Below, piece after piece: positions 9,133-19,255 of a DNA stretch of 64,000 nucleotides. The stretch covers positions 14,692,587 to 14,756,586 of the forward strand of contig NC_071333.1 in assembly GCF_010183535.1 (NCBI RefSeq), read 5' to 3'. Both the position numbers and the translations under genes were made by a program. The notes under the pieces were generated by a model. The model saw nothing but the letters and a program-made list of their open reading frames with translations, ran no database searches and was not told the DNA's origin. The number at the start of each line of letters is the position of its first letter. Position 1 is the stretch's first letter. The DNA comes from Caenorhabditis remanei. Taxonomy: Eukaryota > Nematoda > Chromadorea > Rhabditida > Rhabditidae.

Positions 9133-11125
9133 TCAGACAATGAATTGAAGAACTTTTTCAGCCATGGTGGCTGCATCACGGAAAACAAATGAGTGTTCGA
9201 CGTGATCTTTGTCAATGACCACATGTCCTCTAGTCAATCGTTCACTCATTTGTTGTCCTTGCTCAATTGGACACCATCCGTCATTTGCTCCATAATAGAA
9301 ATAAATGAGATTCTTATGGAACAAGAGTGTTTCATCCAAAGTGCCAATCTGAAAAGTGTAAGCCGATTAGTTATGAAATTAAGTGGAATAAGTTGTCACC
9401 TTATCGAGTTCGTCGTTACATAGGTGTACTATGTTGCGGAATACATTCATGTGAAGAAGTTCGGAAAGTGAATCCACCAGTTCTGGAGACTAAAAAATCA
9501 ATAATTGAAGAAGGAAGTTTGTAGGGGAAACTCACTTGATCAGAACTCAATTTCATTGAAATAATACGACGTTTCAAAGATTCTGGCATCAAATCCACCC
9601 AGAATGAAAGAGTACGTGCAAGCCAGTCGTTTTGTCTAAGCGTCTGAAATAGGAATAGCAATTTTATCAATAATCCCTTCGTATCTTACAGAAACAACTT
9701 TTCTCAATCGGATACCGTGAGGAGATTCAGTCATCTTCTCGATTGTAGGGAACAAACATACTGCTTTTCTCAGGTTGAAATCATCTTTGATATACGGGAG
9801 AATGCTCAACAGCATATATGCACCAGCTCCATGTCCAAACATGTAAACTCTGTTACCTCTTGGCAAGTACTCTTTTACAAAGTCAAGTTTGTGTTGAATT
9901 TGGTCGCCGAGATTAAATCTTTCTGAAACATCAACTCTATTTAAAACTTAATCGGTCAACTTGTTGAGTTTTGGGGGTGGTAGTTGTCTTTTCTTCTTCC
10001 GGGACGTATGTCCTCCATCAAACATCACTTTTCCCCTTGGGTCCATTTTAAAAGATGAATGTCAACATACCGTTGACTTTGTGACTATCTGAACAGCGTA
10101 ACGCCGCTGGGAGAAGAACATGATTCAAATGTGACAAAGTGTAGAAAAGGAACTGGACGCGTCGGTGGCCAAGACGTTCTTCGCGCGCAATCAAGTTACG
10201 GATCAAACGTCTTCCGAAGTCGGTGTAGAAGCCGTCATTGCCAGGATTTCCTAAAAAAAAAAATCTATAGAACAAAAATGGAAAGAGACTTAGATGATTG
10301 ATGGGTGTGAGGATTTGACAAGACAAGTGCACAAAACACGGATGAATGTTGCGATGCGTTCCGAAAATAGAGAATATCAACTTCTGACACAACATGAGAA
10401 TGATCAGATGTGAAAAATGAAAGCTAAGAACTGAACTTTTGATTTTGAAAGAAACTACTACAAGGAGTACATATTCTTTCAGTACAATAACTAACCTGGG
10501 ATCATAAAAATGATAATTCGTTCATCCTTCTCTCCTTGATTTTCAGTCGACAAAATTTCCGGTGTCAGAGACGTTCCCATAATCTGTAATCAGTTCAATA
10601 TGAATATGGAATGAGCACTGGGCAGTGAACAAACACACTTGTTTGTCATTCGCTTTTTGTACTGGCTTACTCTATATTCCTCACTCTAAAAAGTTTCAAG
10701 TTAAAACACTTTTTCAATGAATACAGAGGAAGAATCAGGAAGAAATCACGTTTTCTTTTTTCCCTACATCCGTGATTCAAATGATTTACAAACTAAACCG
10801 CAGATTTCTATATTTGATTTTGTTGGAATACAACTATTGTCGTGGTTGCAGAAGGTAAGCACTAATGACTGTTTATGGTTAGATGATTTAGTTCAAATCA
10901 GAAGTTCTTCAATAAAAATGGAGGACGTATTCACAAAAAGGAACGGATTCCAAGGCGGATAACGTGAGTTTTGTTTGATCTTACCGACATACGACTCCAT
11001 CTTCCGCTAACTTCCACCCACTCAACATTTTTTTCAATTTCAAGCATATTCACCGAGCCGCGGACTCGTCCGGTCACCCGATCGAACGGTAATGAGTCAT
11101 TGTCACTCTCTTTTGAGATACTCAT
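9133..11125 (-). CDS. Lipid-droplet-associated hydrolase (LDAH/C2orf43) homologue, nucleophile serine replaced by glycine
   Basis: Exons 11125-10985, 10583-10496, 10250-10071, 9922-9690, 9643-9536, 9489-9400 and 9348-9133 join in phase to 351 residues (human LDAH has about 325). LDAH is an alpha/beta-hydrolase-fold protein on lipid droplets, linked to sterol-ester turnover. Matches: IPGNPGNDGFYTDF (residues 75-88) as in the family's oxyanion region, LFPTIEKMTESPHG (about 194-206), and near the end the acid and histidine elements YYGANDGWCP (Asp303) and VEHSF (His332). The nucleophile elbow, normally G-H-S-x-G, reads G-H-G-A-G at 166-170, so the catalytic serine is missing while Asp and His remain. 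The N-terminal 50 residues are extra. The first exon starts at the first in-frame ATG of an open frame; trans-splicing is not evident. Confidence 0.88.
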
Positions 11126-12017
11126 ACTGAAATTCTAAAATTTAAAAGCGTTGAGAAAACTCATAACATTGTAGAGTAAAACATGGAAATGGAAAATGGC
11201 AACAAGTTTTGGTAAGGTCGCGCGGCTAGCCGGGGGCCGGTTTGAAAAATGAGTAGGGGATGGTCCCTCTAGAGGGGGTGTCGGTGCCGGAAAAGATAAA
11301 TATTGAGAGAATTCACTTGGGGGCAGGCGGCGTTTCAAACTTTTTGTGGGGGCTCATGCTTTTTTGATGTCCAAAGACCACTGGTTGACAAGATTGGGAA
11401 GGAAGGGTCAGTGGGATCAAAGGAGCAAAAAAAATTGATTTCATATCACATTAGGAACATGTGAATGGGAAGATGGAAATAGTGACCGCGAAGGTTTTTG
11501 TAATTTCAGATTGATCAATGATAGAAAGAATTTCCGACTTACAATAAAACAATAATGAGCGGCTTTTACTTTGTGGTGCAGAGCATGAGACAATATGAAA
11601 AAATATGTTCCGTTTGTTCAGCTCAAAGGAAACAACTACAATGAACAAGTTTGTGTGTTCTTGTTTTCATGTTATAATAGTTACCTCGTTATTATTAATT
11701 TATTAAATTTTCATCAAAATTACCAAAGCTTTTCTGTTGATATCTTCGTAAGTAACTGTTCGAGCACCTGGCTCATAAAAACAAAAATAGTTTAATTTTT
11801 CAAAAAACTATTTAGTCTCTCATGTTTTCACTATTATCTGACAAAACATTGGTTCAGAAAAAGTGGAAGAAAATCAGAACATACATCTCGTTGATCGGGC
11901 ATCAGTAAAAATTCCAAAACAGCCGGATAATCACATATTACGAGTAAAAGCAAAATCTTTTCTTCGAAATATTTCTTTTAACTGTGTTTAATAATATACA
12001 CTCAAGAAAAAACTTAT
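11126..12017. other. Intergenic region 5' of the LDAH-like gene
   Basis: No supported gene. A GC-richer patch at 11215-11290 (gcggctagccgggggccgg, gagggggtgtcggtgccgg) lies about 100-170 bp upstream of the LDAH-like start and may be part of its promoter. Confidence 0.35.
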
Positions 12018-12058
12018 TTTATTGCAAACAATGGTCCAGATAACACACCACACCGTCC

Positions 12059-12169
12059 TTAGGGACATTGCGCATCTACCGTAGCATGTCCTGGTGAGCG
12101 TCTTGCGATGTCGTCGAGTTTTCTTATTTGGTTTCCTTCAATTAGTCGAGACCCAGGCCTATGTGCCAT
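12059..12169 (-). CDS. Small ORF (36 codons) with nearby poly(A) signal
   Basis: In an AT-rich intergenic region this stretch stands out as GC-balanced. From an ATG with good context (aaaATGG) it encodes a basic 36-residue peptide beginning MAHRPGSRLIEGNQIRK and ending DAQCP, followed by TAA and by AATAAA at 12018-12023 on the same strand. An overlapping frame just upstream (about 12140-12240) is also open for over 30 codons, so this may be the 3' end of a longer transcript whose frame I cannot settle, or a structured RNA. No family recognised. Confidence 0.3.
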   Translation of the reverse strand: MAHRPGSRLIEGNQIRKLDDIARRSPGHATVDAQCP

Positions 12170-12685
12170 TTTGCTTCTTTCTCTCCGATTTTTGATTTCT
12201 TCTCATAGTTCACGACCGCTTTTTGAACGGAGTTGGCATCGAAACAAAAAAGAGAAAAAACGAGAATAGTTTATTCAATAAAACATTTTTTGCTTTTGCA
12301 ACGCAATTATAACGTTTTGTGGTTTTTCTCTTTTTTTCTCTTTTTTTTCTCTTTTTTTTAATGCAAATTAAGAAATTAATCTTACGTTTGCTCACTCATT
12401 ACGAGAAAAACAACGATTCTTAGCGCAGCCGTCGAGGGCATTTAAGTGTGTGCAAGCGCGCTCTAATGAGACAACCCTCCTCACCCGGCGCGCTCACTCT
12501 CCGAGAAAATGGAAAATGTTTTCTCCGCGATTCGCCTGTTTTGATGGTTTGATCTTTCACTCTCCCTTGTGTTTTACACACGGATGTCCTCATTTTCCTC
12601 CGTTCAATTTATATTTAGATGCTAGTATTTTGTCTTATTTTCCACTTCGATTTCTTATATTCACGACGTTTATTCACTAATAAAC

Positions 12686-12695
12686 TTTATTGCAG
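12686..12695 (+). promoter_or_regulatory. Strong splice acceptor 4 bp before the ppk-3 start codon
   Basis: TTTATTGCAG immediately upstream of ggtaATG. This is a near-consensus Caenorhabditis acceptor with no obvious upstream coding exon. It is therefore probably a spliced-leader trans-splice site and supports the chosen start at 12700. Confidence 0.55.
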
Positions 12696-12699
12696 GGTA

Positions 12700-15600
12700 A
12701 TGGCGGAACCTAATGAGTTGCAGTTCTTCGAAAAGCTCGACACGCCACCCGAAGAAGAAGAAATAGTTCCCGCTGCGGGTAAGTTATTTTTTGTTTCAAA
12801 CATTTCTGCTAATGAGTAGAAATAGCTGTTTCAGGTGGCTATTTTTCCAATTTCATTGGTCAAATTTTCCGCAACGATGGAACACCGCAAACAAATGAGT
12901 CGCCGAGTCCATCGGACGATAGGGAAAATCTCGGACGGACTGTGTCTGAAGGTATTTTTCAAAAAAATCGATAAAAAATCCTAAATTTTTACTTTAGACT
13001 CTCACAGTTCCGAGGAGAATGGCTTCCAGCGATCGTTGAGTGACAAGTTCACAGGTTTATTGAAATCAAAAGTAAACCCCAAGCTGAAAGACTACAACGA
13101 CAGCAATTTCAGTGAGTTTTCCGCATATTTCATCTTCTGACGTCAATAACTACCATTTTAGAACAATACTGGATGCCTGACTCAACCGGAAGAGAGTGTT
13201 ACATGTGTGAAGAGCGTTTCACAACTTTCCGTCGACGTCATCACTGCCGACTGTGCGGTCAAATATTCTGTGCAAAGTGTTGCAGCAGTCACATTGACGG
13301 TGCCGCGTTGGGATACATGGGAGAACTTCGACTCTGCGATTATTGTGCACGGAAGGTTCAACGATTGGCGGAAGACGGGAAACACACACCGACGTTGGGG
13401 ACTCGTAGCCAGACACCAGTGAATGGACGCAAGATTAGCTTCGATAAAAATAGTGTTCACAAGAACTCAGATACAGTCAAGACGGTATCAAACGGTGGGT
13501 ATTCTGAAAAAATTGATATGTTGGATCAGTTTAATTTATAATTGCGAACCGGATCAAAACGGGCCGACATGGGCCAGCACGTAAATCGCTTGAAGCGCAA
13601 TATTAAGCTGAAAAATATACCGACATTTTGATTTCGGCAAGTTCTCTGCCAGTGGCCTTCTACGGCCTGGATGGCTAGTCGTTAACGTACCGCGGGCCGG
13701 AAAAAGTCTCAAAAAATGCCAAAGCTGCCATTCTAACTCGTCCCGCGGTACATTAACGACAAGTCATCAGCCTTGTAGTAGGTGTCTGACATAGAACACG
13801 CCGAGATCTACATTTTGGTGTATTCTTCAGCTCATAACATTGCGTTTCAAGCGAGTTACGTTGTCCGTGGCGGCCTATTTCGACCCGTAAGTATGGTTTT
13901 ATTTGTGATTTCTAATCACTTTTCCTAAAATCTCAATCAGACTCGTTGTTGTAGGAGCCATCTGGTCCACATGTCCATCAGAATCAATGATCCCATCGGA
14001 TGTCAACTCAGCGCCTCAAATCGGAAGCCGTCGAAGCTCTCTGTGCCACACTAATAGTGGACCAGGAATACCAACGATTCTTTCGGTCGCTGACCTATGT
14101 GCATCCAACTCAGTAATGCTAACCAGTAATCATTCACATCCAGTGATCACTGAGGAAGAAGAGTCGGGTCCGGATTGGTTCAGAACCCTGAATCCTGGAA
14201 TGGATGGTGTCATTAATAATGAGGTATGATATGGCTTACCAAACAGTTCCAATGCTTTTTTTCTCTAGATCTCCGATTCCGCCGACGTCTTCGCATATGC
14301 AAATCTCGCTGGTGCTATCACCAACGATTTCACTGACTTGAAAGAAGCCCGACCAGAAGAACCAACGACACCTGCAGCTGGTGACAGGAAAATTACATTT
14401 CCCTCTCTGTCACTCGATGAATCCGTCATGAATGCAGCCAAAGAAGAGCAACGAGACAACTTGGAAGAGTTTTTCCGCCAAAATACTGAACGAATCCTCG
14501 ACGAAGTGCTGAAACGAGAGTTTATCAGGGAAGATATGTGGCGAGAGGTGATACTCAAGACTGTGCAGGAAGTTGTGCAAAATGTGGAGGTCAACGTGCC
14601 GGCTGGTGATTCAATGAACTTGTCAGACTATGTTCATGTCAAGAAAGTTTGCACTAGAGAAGTTCAAGCGGATGCGGAGATTATCTGGGGTGTAGCGTGT
14701 AGTAAAAGTTTGCTATACGGTAACTCAGAAGAAGAAGATAGTACAACAAAGACTACAGAGTCAGTAATGATAGTCAGTGGATCGATTGAATACGAAAGAG
14801 TGTCAAATAAGTTGTCATCCATCGAGCCAATCATTGTGCAAGAGGAAAAGTTTCTGGAGAAACAGGTAAGAGAGAATATTGGAAAATAGTGGTGCACAGG
14901 AAGTGCATAAACTAGCAACTCCACAAAATGAATCTATAAACAAATTCTGCAGATCGACCGAATTGCAACTAAACGGGCATCTCTGATTCTCGTGGAAGGA
15001 GGTGTCTCTCGCATCGCTGCTCAACTTCTAAACGCTAAAGGAATCAAAGTAGCAGTAAATGTCAAAATGAGTATTCTGCAAAGAGTTTCAAGAGCCACCG
15101 GAGCCGATATTGTCTCCAATTCTGACGCTCAACTCGTTGAACAGAACCTTGGTTGCATTCCGGAGTTTGAGCAGAGAAATTTGCACCAAGAGGATGGAAG
15201 GATAAAGTCGTTGATGGTCTTTGGAGATTGTGAGAAAGATGTTGGGTGTACGATTCTCCTCCATGGAGATGATATGAAGGAGTTGGAGGCAGTGAAAAGA
15301 GTGGTTCAGTTTTTGGTGACCATTGTATACTCAAATCAGCTGGAGCAGTCTTATCTCAACGCTTTCAACACAACGATTGCAAGAAGACAATCTGATTGCA
15401 TCGTTTGTGAGAAACGACGAGCTATTGTGTATTCACAAGGCGAAAAGGTAAAAATGGTTCGTTGGAAAATGAAAACAGTTGGATTTTCAGACGGAGTTCG
15501 AACAGAATCTTTATTCGGCAATGCTGTCGAGCTCTCCAGTCATCGAATTCGAGCCACCATTCCTTGAAACTGCTATCGGAAGGTGAGAATATGATTTCAA

Positions 15601-18600
15601 TCTTAAAAGCAAAAACAAAATGTCCGCAAACACACCATGTGCACTCTGCGGACACAATGAAACAGAAATACAACAGAACCCACGATATTCTTTTGACCGG
15701 ACAAAAATTGAATCAAAGTTATAATTTCAACCTTTAATTTGAAAAATTTCCAGAGAATGTCCTCTCATTGCCTACTTCAAGCAACCACTGTACAAACTTC
15801 TGAAGCCTGGAGATGTTGAGCTCATCAAGGAAGGATATGAAGAAGACCTGCCTCCTGTGCAGAAAAAAGAAAAGCTGGTAGTTGGACTACGTCATGCAAT
15901 GGCTCAATGCAATCGGGGAGCAGTTTTGCCTGGCTTGGCAAAGTCATTCCGACTGTTCGGAGGAATCAATTTCCGCAGGAGAACAAAACAAATCGTTCAA
16001 CACCGGAAAATTGATGAGACTGAGAAGCAAACGTTCCGTGCGAAAGACGTGTTGGATCCACGAGTTCATCAGACGCTCGCTGTGCTTTTTGGATCTTTTT
16101 CCCGGAGGTCACCCAATGCACCATACTTTTGTGTCCGACCATGGGTAGTGAGTATGCAGTATTACAAAGATCACGACATGACACTTGGAGAGTTTCTCGT
16201 TAAATACTGCTTCAATCGAAGTTATGAATGTCCTTCGTCCAATTGTGAAGTGCCAATGTTGGATCACTCGAGGAAATTGGTGTATGGAAGAGTTTGTGTT
16301 GAGATCTCTACTCAAAGTGTGAGCGAAACAGACAACTCCCTGGAAGCCGATCAGAAGACTATTATGACTTGGAGACATTGTGGAAAGTGAGTAATTAACA
16401 TAAAGACAGAAAACAAATATATCATTTTAGATGCAACTGCTCTTCTCAGATGGTAAAATTCGACAAAGCGATATGGCACCTTTCATTTGCAAAATTCCTC
16501 GAGTACATCGGAAACTCTTGTTTTACAACGGACACCATCTACCCGTCGAACTCGCAAAATCAGTGTAATCACTGCTTCTTCCATGAGAAATTATACTTTT
16601 TTGCCATGGAGAACCTGGTTACAACTTTCAAAGTGATAGCTGTAAGTTTTAAGAGAAACGCAGCCAGAAAATTTGTTATTTTAGATCCGACCATACAGTG
16701 TTGTCTTCTCTCCAATCATTTGCAACGTCAAAGTGCAAAAGATAAGCAGAAAGGAGCTTGGTGATGATGTCAGCAGAATCGCAACACTTGCACTTCAAGC
16801 CTGCGAGGATACCAACAAACAACTAGCGGATCTTGATGAAGAAGTGCAAATTACTCCGATTGTTGTCAAATTAGCAGGAGCTATTCGTAATACAATGGCC
16901 CTTGCAAGTGAGAGTCGGATGTTTGCCAAGACAATTTTCAATGGAGAGGAAGAACTGATTCGATCCAACGACAGGTTATATAGAGAAGTCGACGGAACAT
17001 TCATGAAAGTTCGAGAGGTCACCTACAATTTGATATCGCTGTGGAATGAGAACTGCGCGACGATCAAGTATCCAAAGAAGTCACCAGATGATATTCAAGA
17101 GATTGCCACTCTTCAAAAACTTGAGAATCCATTCCCATTGCATCTTCATCTTTCACTAAAACTGCAACCCCGTCTTGGAGTTGTCGTTCGTGACATTCAA
17201 GACGCACGAGGAAACTACAAGCCCGATATTGGAAGTATCATTGCATATGCTCTTTCTGCAGTCGACTACAACAAGATTCCCGAACAGGCGGACACTGTTT
17301 CAGTGGACTCTGCAAACTCCTCTATCAAGGATGCAACGGCAGACGATGGAGAGAATCTGGCATCTCCTCAACATCTCGAAGTGGAATTTGAAGATGAATC
17401 TGCGTCGTACTATGTTAAGGTAAGCAGTGCTCATTTAGTTCCAATCAGATTTGCAATCTGAGAGAATTTCACCAACCCAGTCGCCCCAGTTCTCAGTACA
17501 AAAATTTGAAATCCTGAATTTTCGACCATGTTTTCAACTATCGACAAAAAACTCCAGCGTGCATAGGATTTTACACTACTTTTGAGAACATTATGTGAAA
17601 CAATTGTGACATTTTGAACTCCGTGCATTTTTGCAAGTCTGCAAAAATGCATTTTTGCAAGTTCGAATGGCGATCTTGTTTCACTTTCTCAAATAGGACG
17701 ATATTTTTGTTGTGCTTCTTTGTTTTCAAAATTCCGATTTGAGTGCAATTTTTATATGAGCCCACCACAAAAAGGTCAAATAATAGTCTAGACAATTCTC
17801 ATATTCTTTCTCACATCAAAACAATGAAAATTTCCAGATGTTCTACGCCGAAAAATTCCGGAAACTTCGTGAACTTCTAATTGCTGAAGGAGAGGAAACA
17901 TTCATCCGTTCATTGTCAAAGAGCACATTCTGGACACCGCAAGGTGGAAAGTCTGGATCATTCTTCTACCGTACTCAAGACGATCGTTTTGTGGTTAAGC
18001 AGATGTCACGATTTGAGATTCAGTCATTTGTGAAGTTTGCACCAAACTATTTTGACTACCTGACAACTTCTGCAACAGAGAACAAACTGACAACACTATG
18101 CAAAGTATACGGTGTGTTCAGAATAGGATACAAGAGTAAAACGACAACGTTGAAAGTGGACATTCTGGTTATGGAGTACCTATTCTACAACCATAATGTT
18201 AGTCAAGTTTGGGACCTTAAAGGATCGCTCCGAAATCGGTAAGTGTTGTAGTTTTTAACAAATTCAAAGATTATAAAAACCCCTTATTCCAGCCTTGCCT
18301 CCACTGGAAAAAGTCCAACGGAAATGGTCTTGCTCGATGAGAATTTCGTGAAGGACCTGTGGAACCAACAACTTTACGTGCTTCCTCACTCAAAAGCGGC
18401 CATGAATCAAGCGATCAGCAATGACAGCCATTTCCTGAGCTCTCAATACATCATGGACTACTCTTTGCTCGTTGGTGTCGACGACGATAATGGTGAACTG
18501 ATTCTCGGAATTGTCGACTACATGAGGACATATACTTTGGATAAGGTTGGTGCAGTTGTTTCTGCTACTTGAAAACATTTGGAATATCAAAAAGTGATAC

Positions 18601-18777
18601 AATTATTTGTTTCAGAAACTCGAATCATGGGTAAAAATTGTAGCCATTCCTGGAGCCCACCTCCCAACTATTCTCAGTCCGGAAATGTATTGTGCACGTT
18701 TCTCGGAGGCAATCGACTCATATTTTCCAGTTGTTCCTGATCAGTGGACTGGTCTGGGATCTATCAGATCCTACTAA
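12700..18777 (+). CDS. ppk-3: PIKfyve/Fab1-type phosphatidylinositol 3-phosphate 5-kinase
   Basis: Fourteen exons (12700-12778, 12835-12951, 12998-13111, 13162-13494, 13955-14223, 14269-14865, 14953-15447, 15491-15582, 15754-16386, 16431-16641, 16685-17419, 17838-18238, 18293-18545, 18616-18777) join without a frame break to 1,496 residues, essentially the size of C. elegans PPK-3. The enzyme makes PI(3,5)P2 on endosomes and lysosomes and is needed for lysosome maturation. Domains in order: FYVE zinc finger (about 107-170, WMPDSTGRECYMC and RRRHHCRLCG), a chaperonin-like domain (about 410-660), a cysteine-rich CCR region (about 690-990) and the C-terminal PIPK kinase (from about 1226: GGKSGSFFYRT and VVKQM nucleotide site, WDLKGS, MDYSLLVGV, GIVDYMR, and an activation segment ending DQWTGLG). 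No DEP domain is evident. Introns 4 and 11 carry repeats. Confidence 0.97.
13560..13887. mobile_element. Foldback (long inverted repeat) element in a ppk-3 intron
   Basis: The two ends are inverted copies of each other. Left arm from 13560 (gggccgacatgggcc, then ...atcgcttgaagcgcaat...) pairs with the right arm ending near 13887 (...attgcgtttcaagcgagt..., ggcctatttcgaccc). Near the centre, gtcgttaacgtaccgcggg (13679-13697) pairs with cccgcggtacattaacgac (13742-13760). Arms are roughly 135-145 bp around a loop of about 45 bp. There is no coding capacity, so it fits a non-autonomous foldback/MITE element that the ppk-3 splice sites simply span. Confidence 0.75.
17516..17680. repeat. Dispersed repeat copy in a ppk-3 intron
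   Basis: Sequence in the 418-bp intron 11 resembles the left edge of the window (1-170): a 'tgttttcaactatcga-aaaa' core, a 'gcataggatttt' segment and a 'tttgca...aaaatgcattt' tail with a local inverted pair (ttttgcaagtctgcaaaa). Both look like diverged members of one family. Confidence 0.5.
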
Positions 18778-19075
18778 TCTTTTTGTACATTATATACCAA
18801 CCATTTTTCTTTGTTTTATTCAAAATTATATTTATTGTTGATTATGTCTCTTTAAATTGTATAGTCATTATTTTGAACTACCTGGCAACCCTAACAATTG
18901 TTGTGATACCACAAAAACCGGTTTATTTTCTTACGCTTCCCACTCATCAGCAGCTAACACTTTTATTATATCTTTTCTTGCGACAGCTTTGTTTCTGTTT
19001 GATACTGGTCTGGTTTTTCTTTTGCTGTGATTCACTTTTTGTCAACTAATTGTTTGATTTGTGATACCACAGTTA

Positions 19076-19081
19076 TTTATT
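19076..19081 (-). terminator. Candidate poly(A) signal of the GPCR gene
   Basis: AATAAA on the minus strand about 175 bp after the GPCR stop (19256). It lies about 300 bp beyond the ppk-3 stop on the other strand, so the two genes converge closely. Confidence 0.35.
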
Positions 19082-19255
19082 TCATTCTTTCATTCAAAAA
19101 AAGAAATACACAAAAGTTACCCAATTGAAAAATTGACACGTAAATGTAATGAAGATCAAATGTTTCAAAAAAGTACTTCAAGGAAAAGGCAGAAAAGGAA
19201 AATCGGGTTTAAACATTGTTACCGGTGTTTACTACTGTTGCTACAGTCATTGGGT

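Noticed and set aside
13182..13460. Long frames on the other strand and frame across the FYVE exon
   Set aside because: Shadows of the ppk-3 FYVE exon; the chosen frame has all zinc-binding cysteines and the RRHHCR motif.
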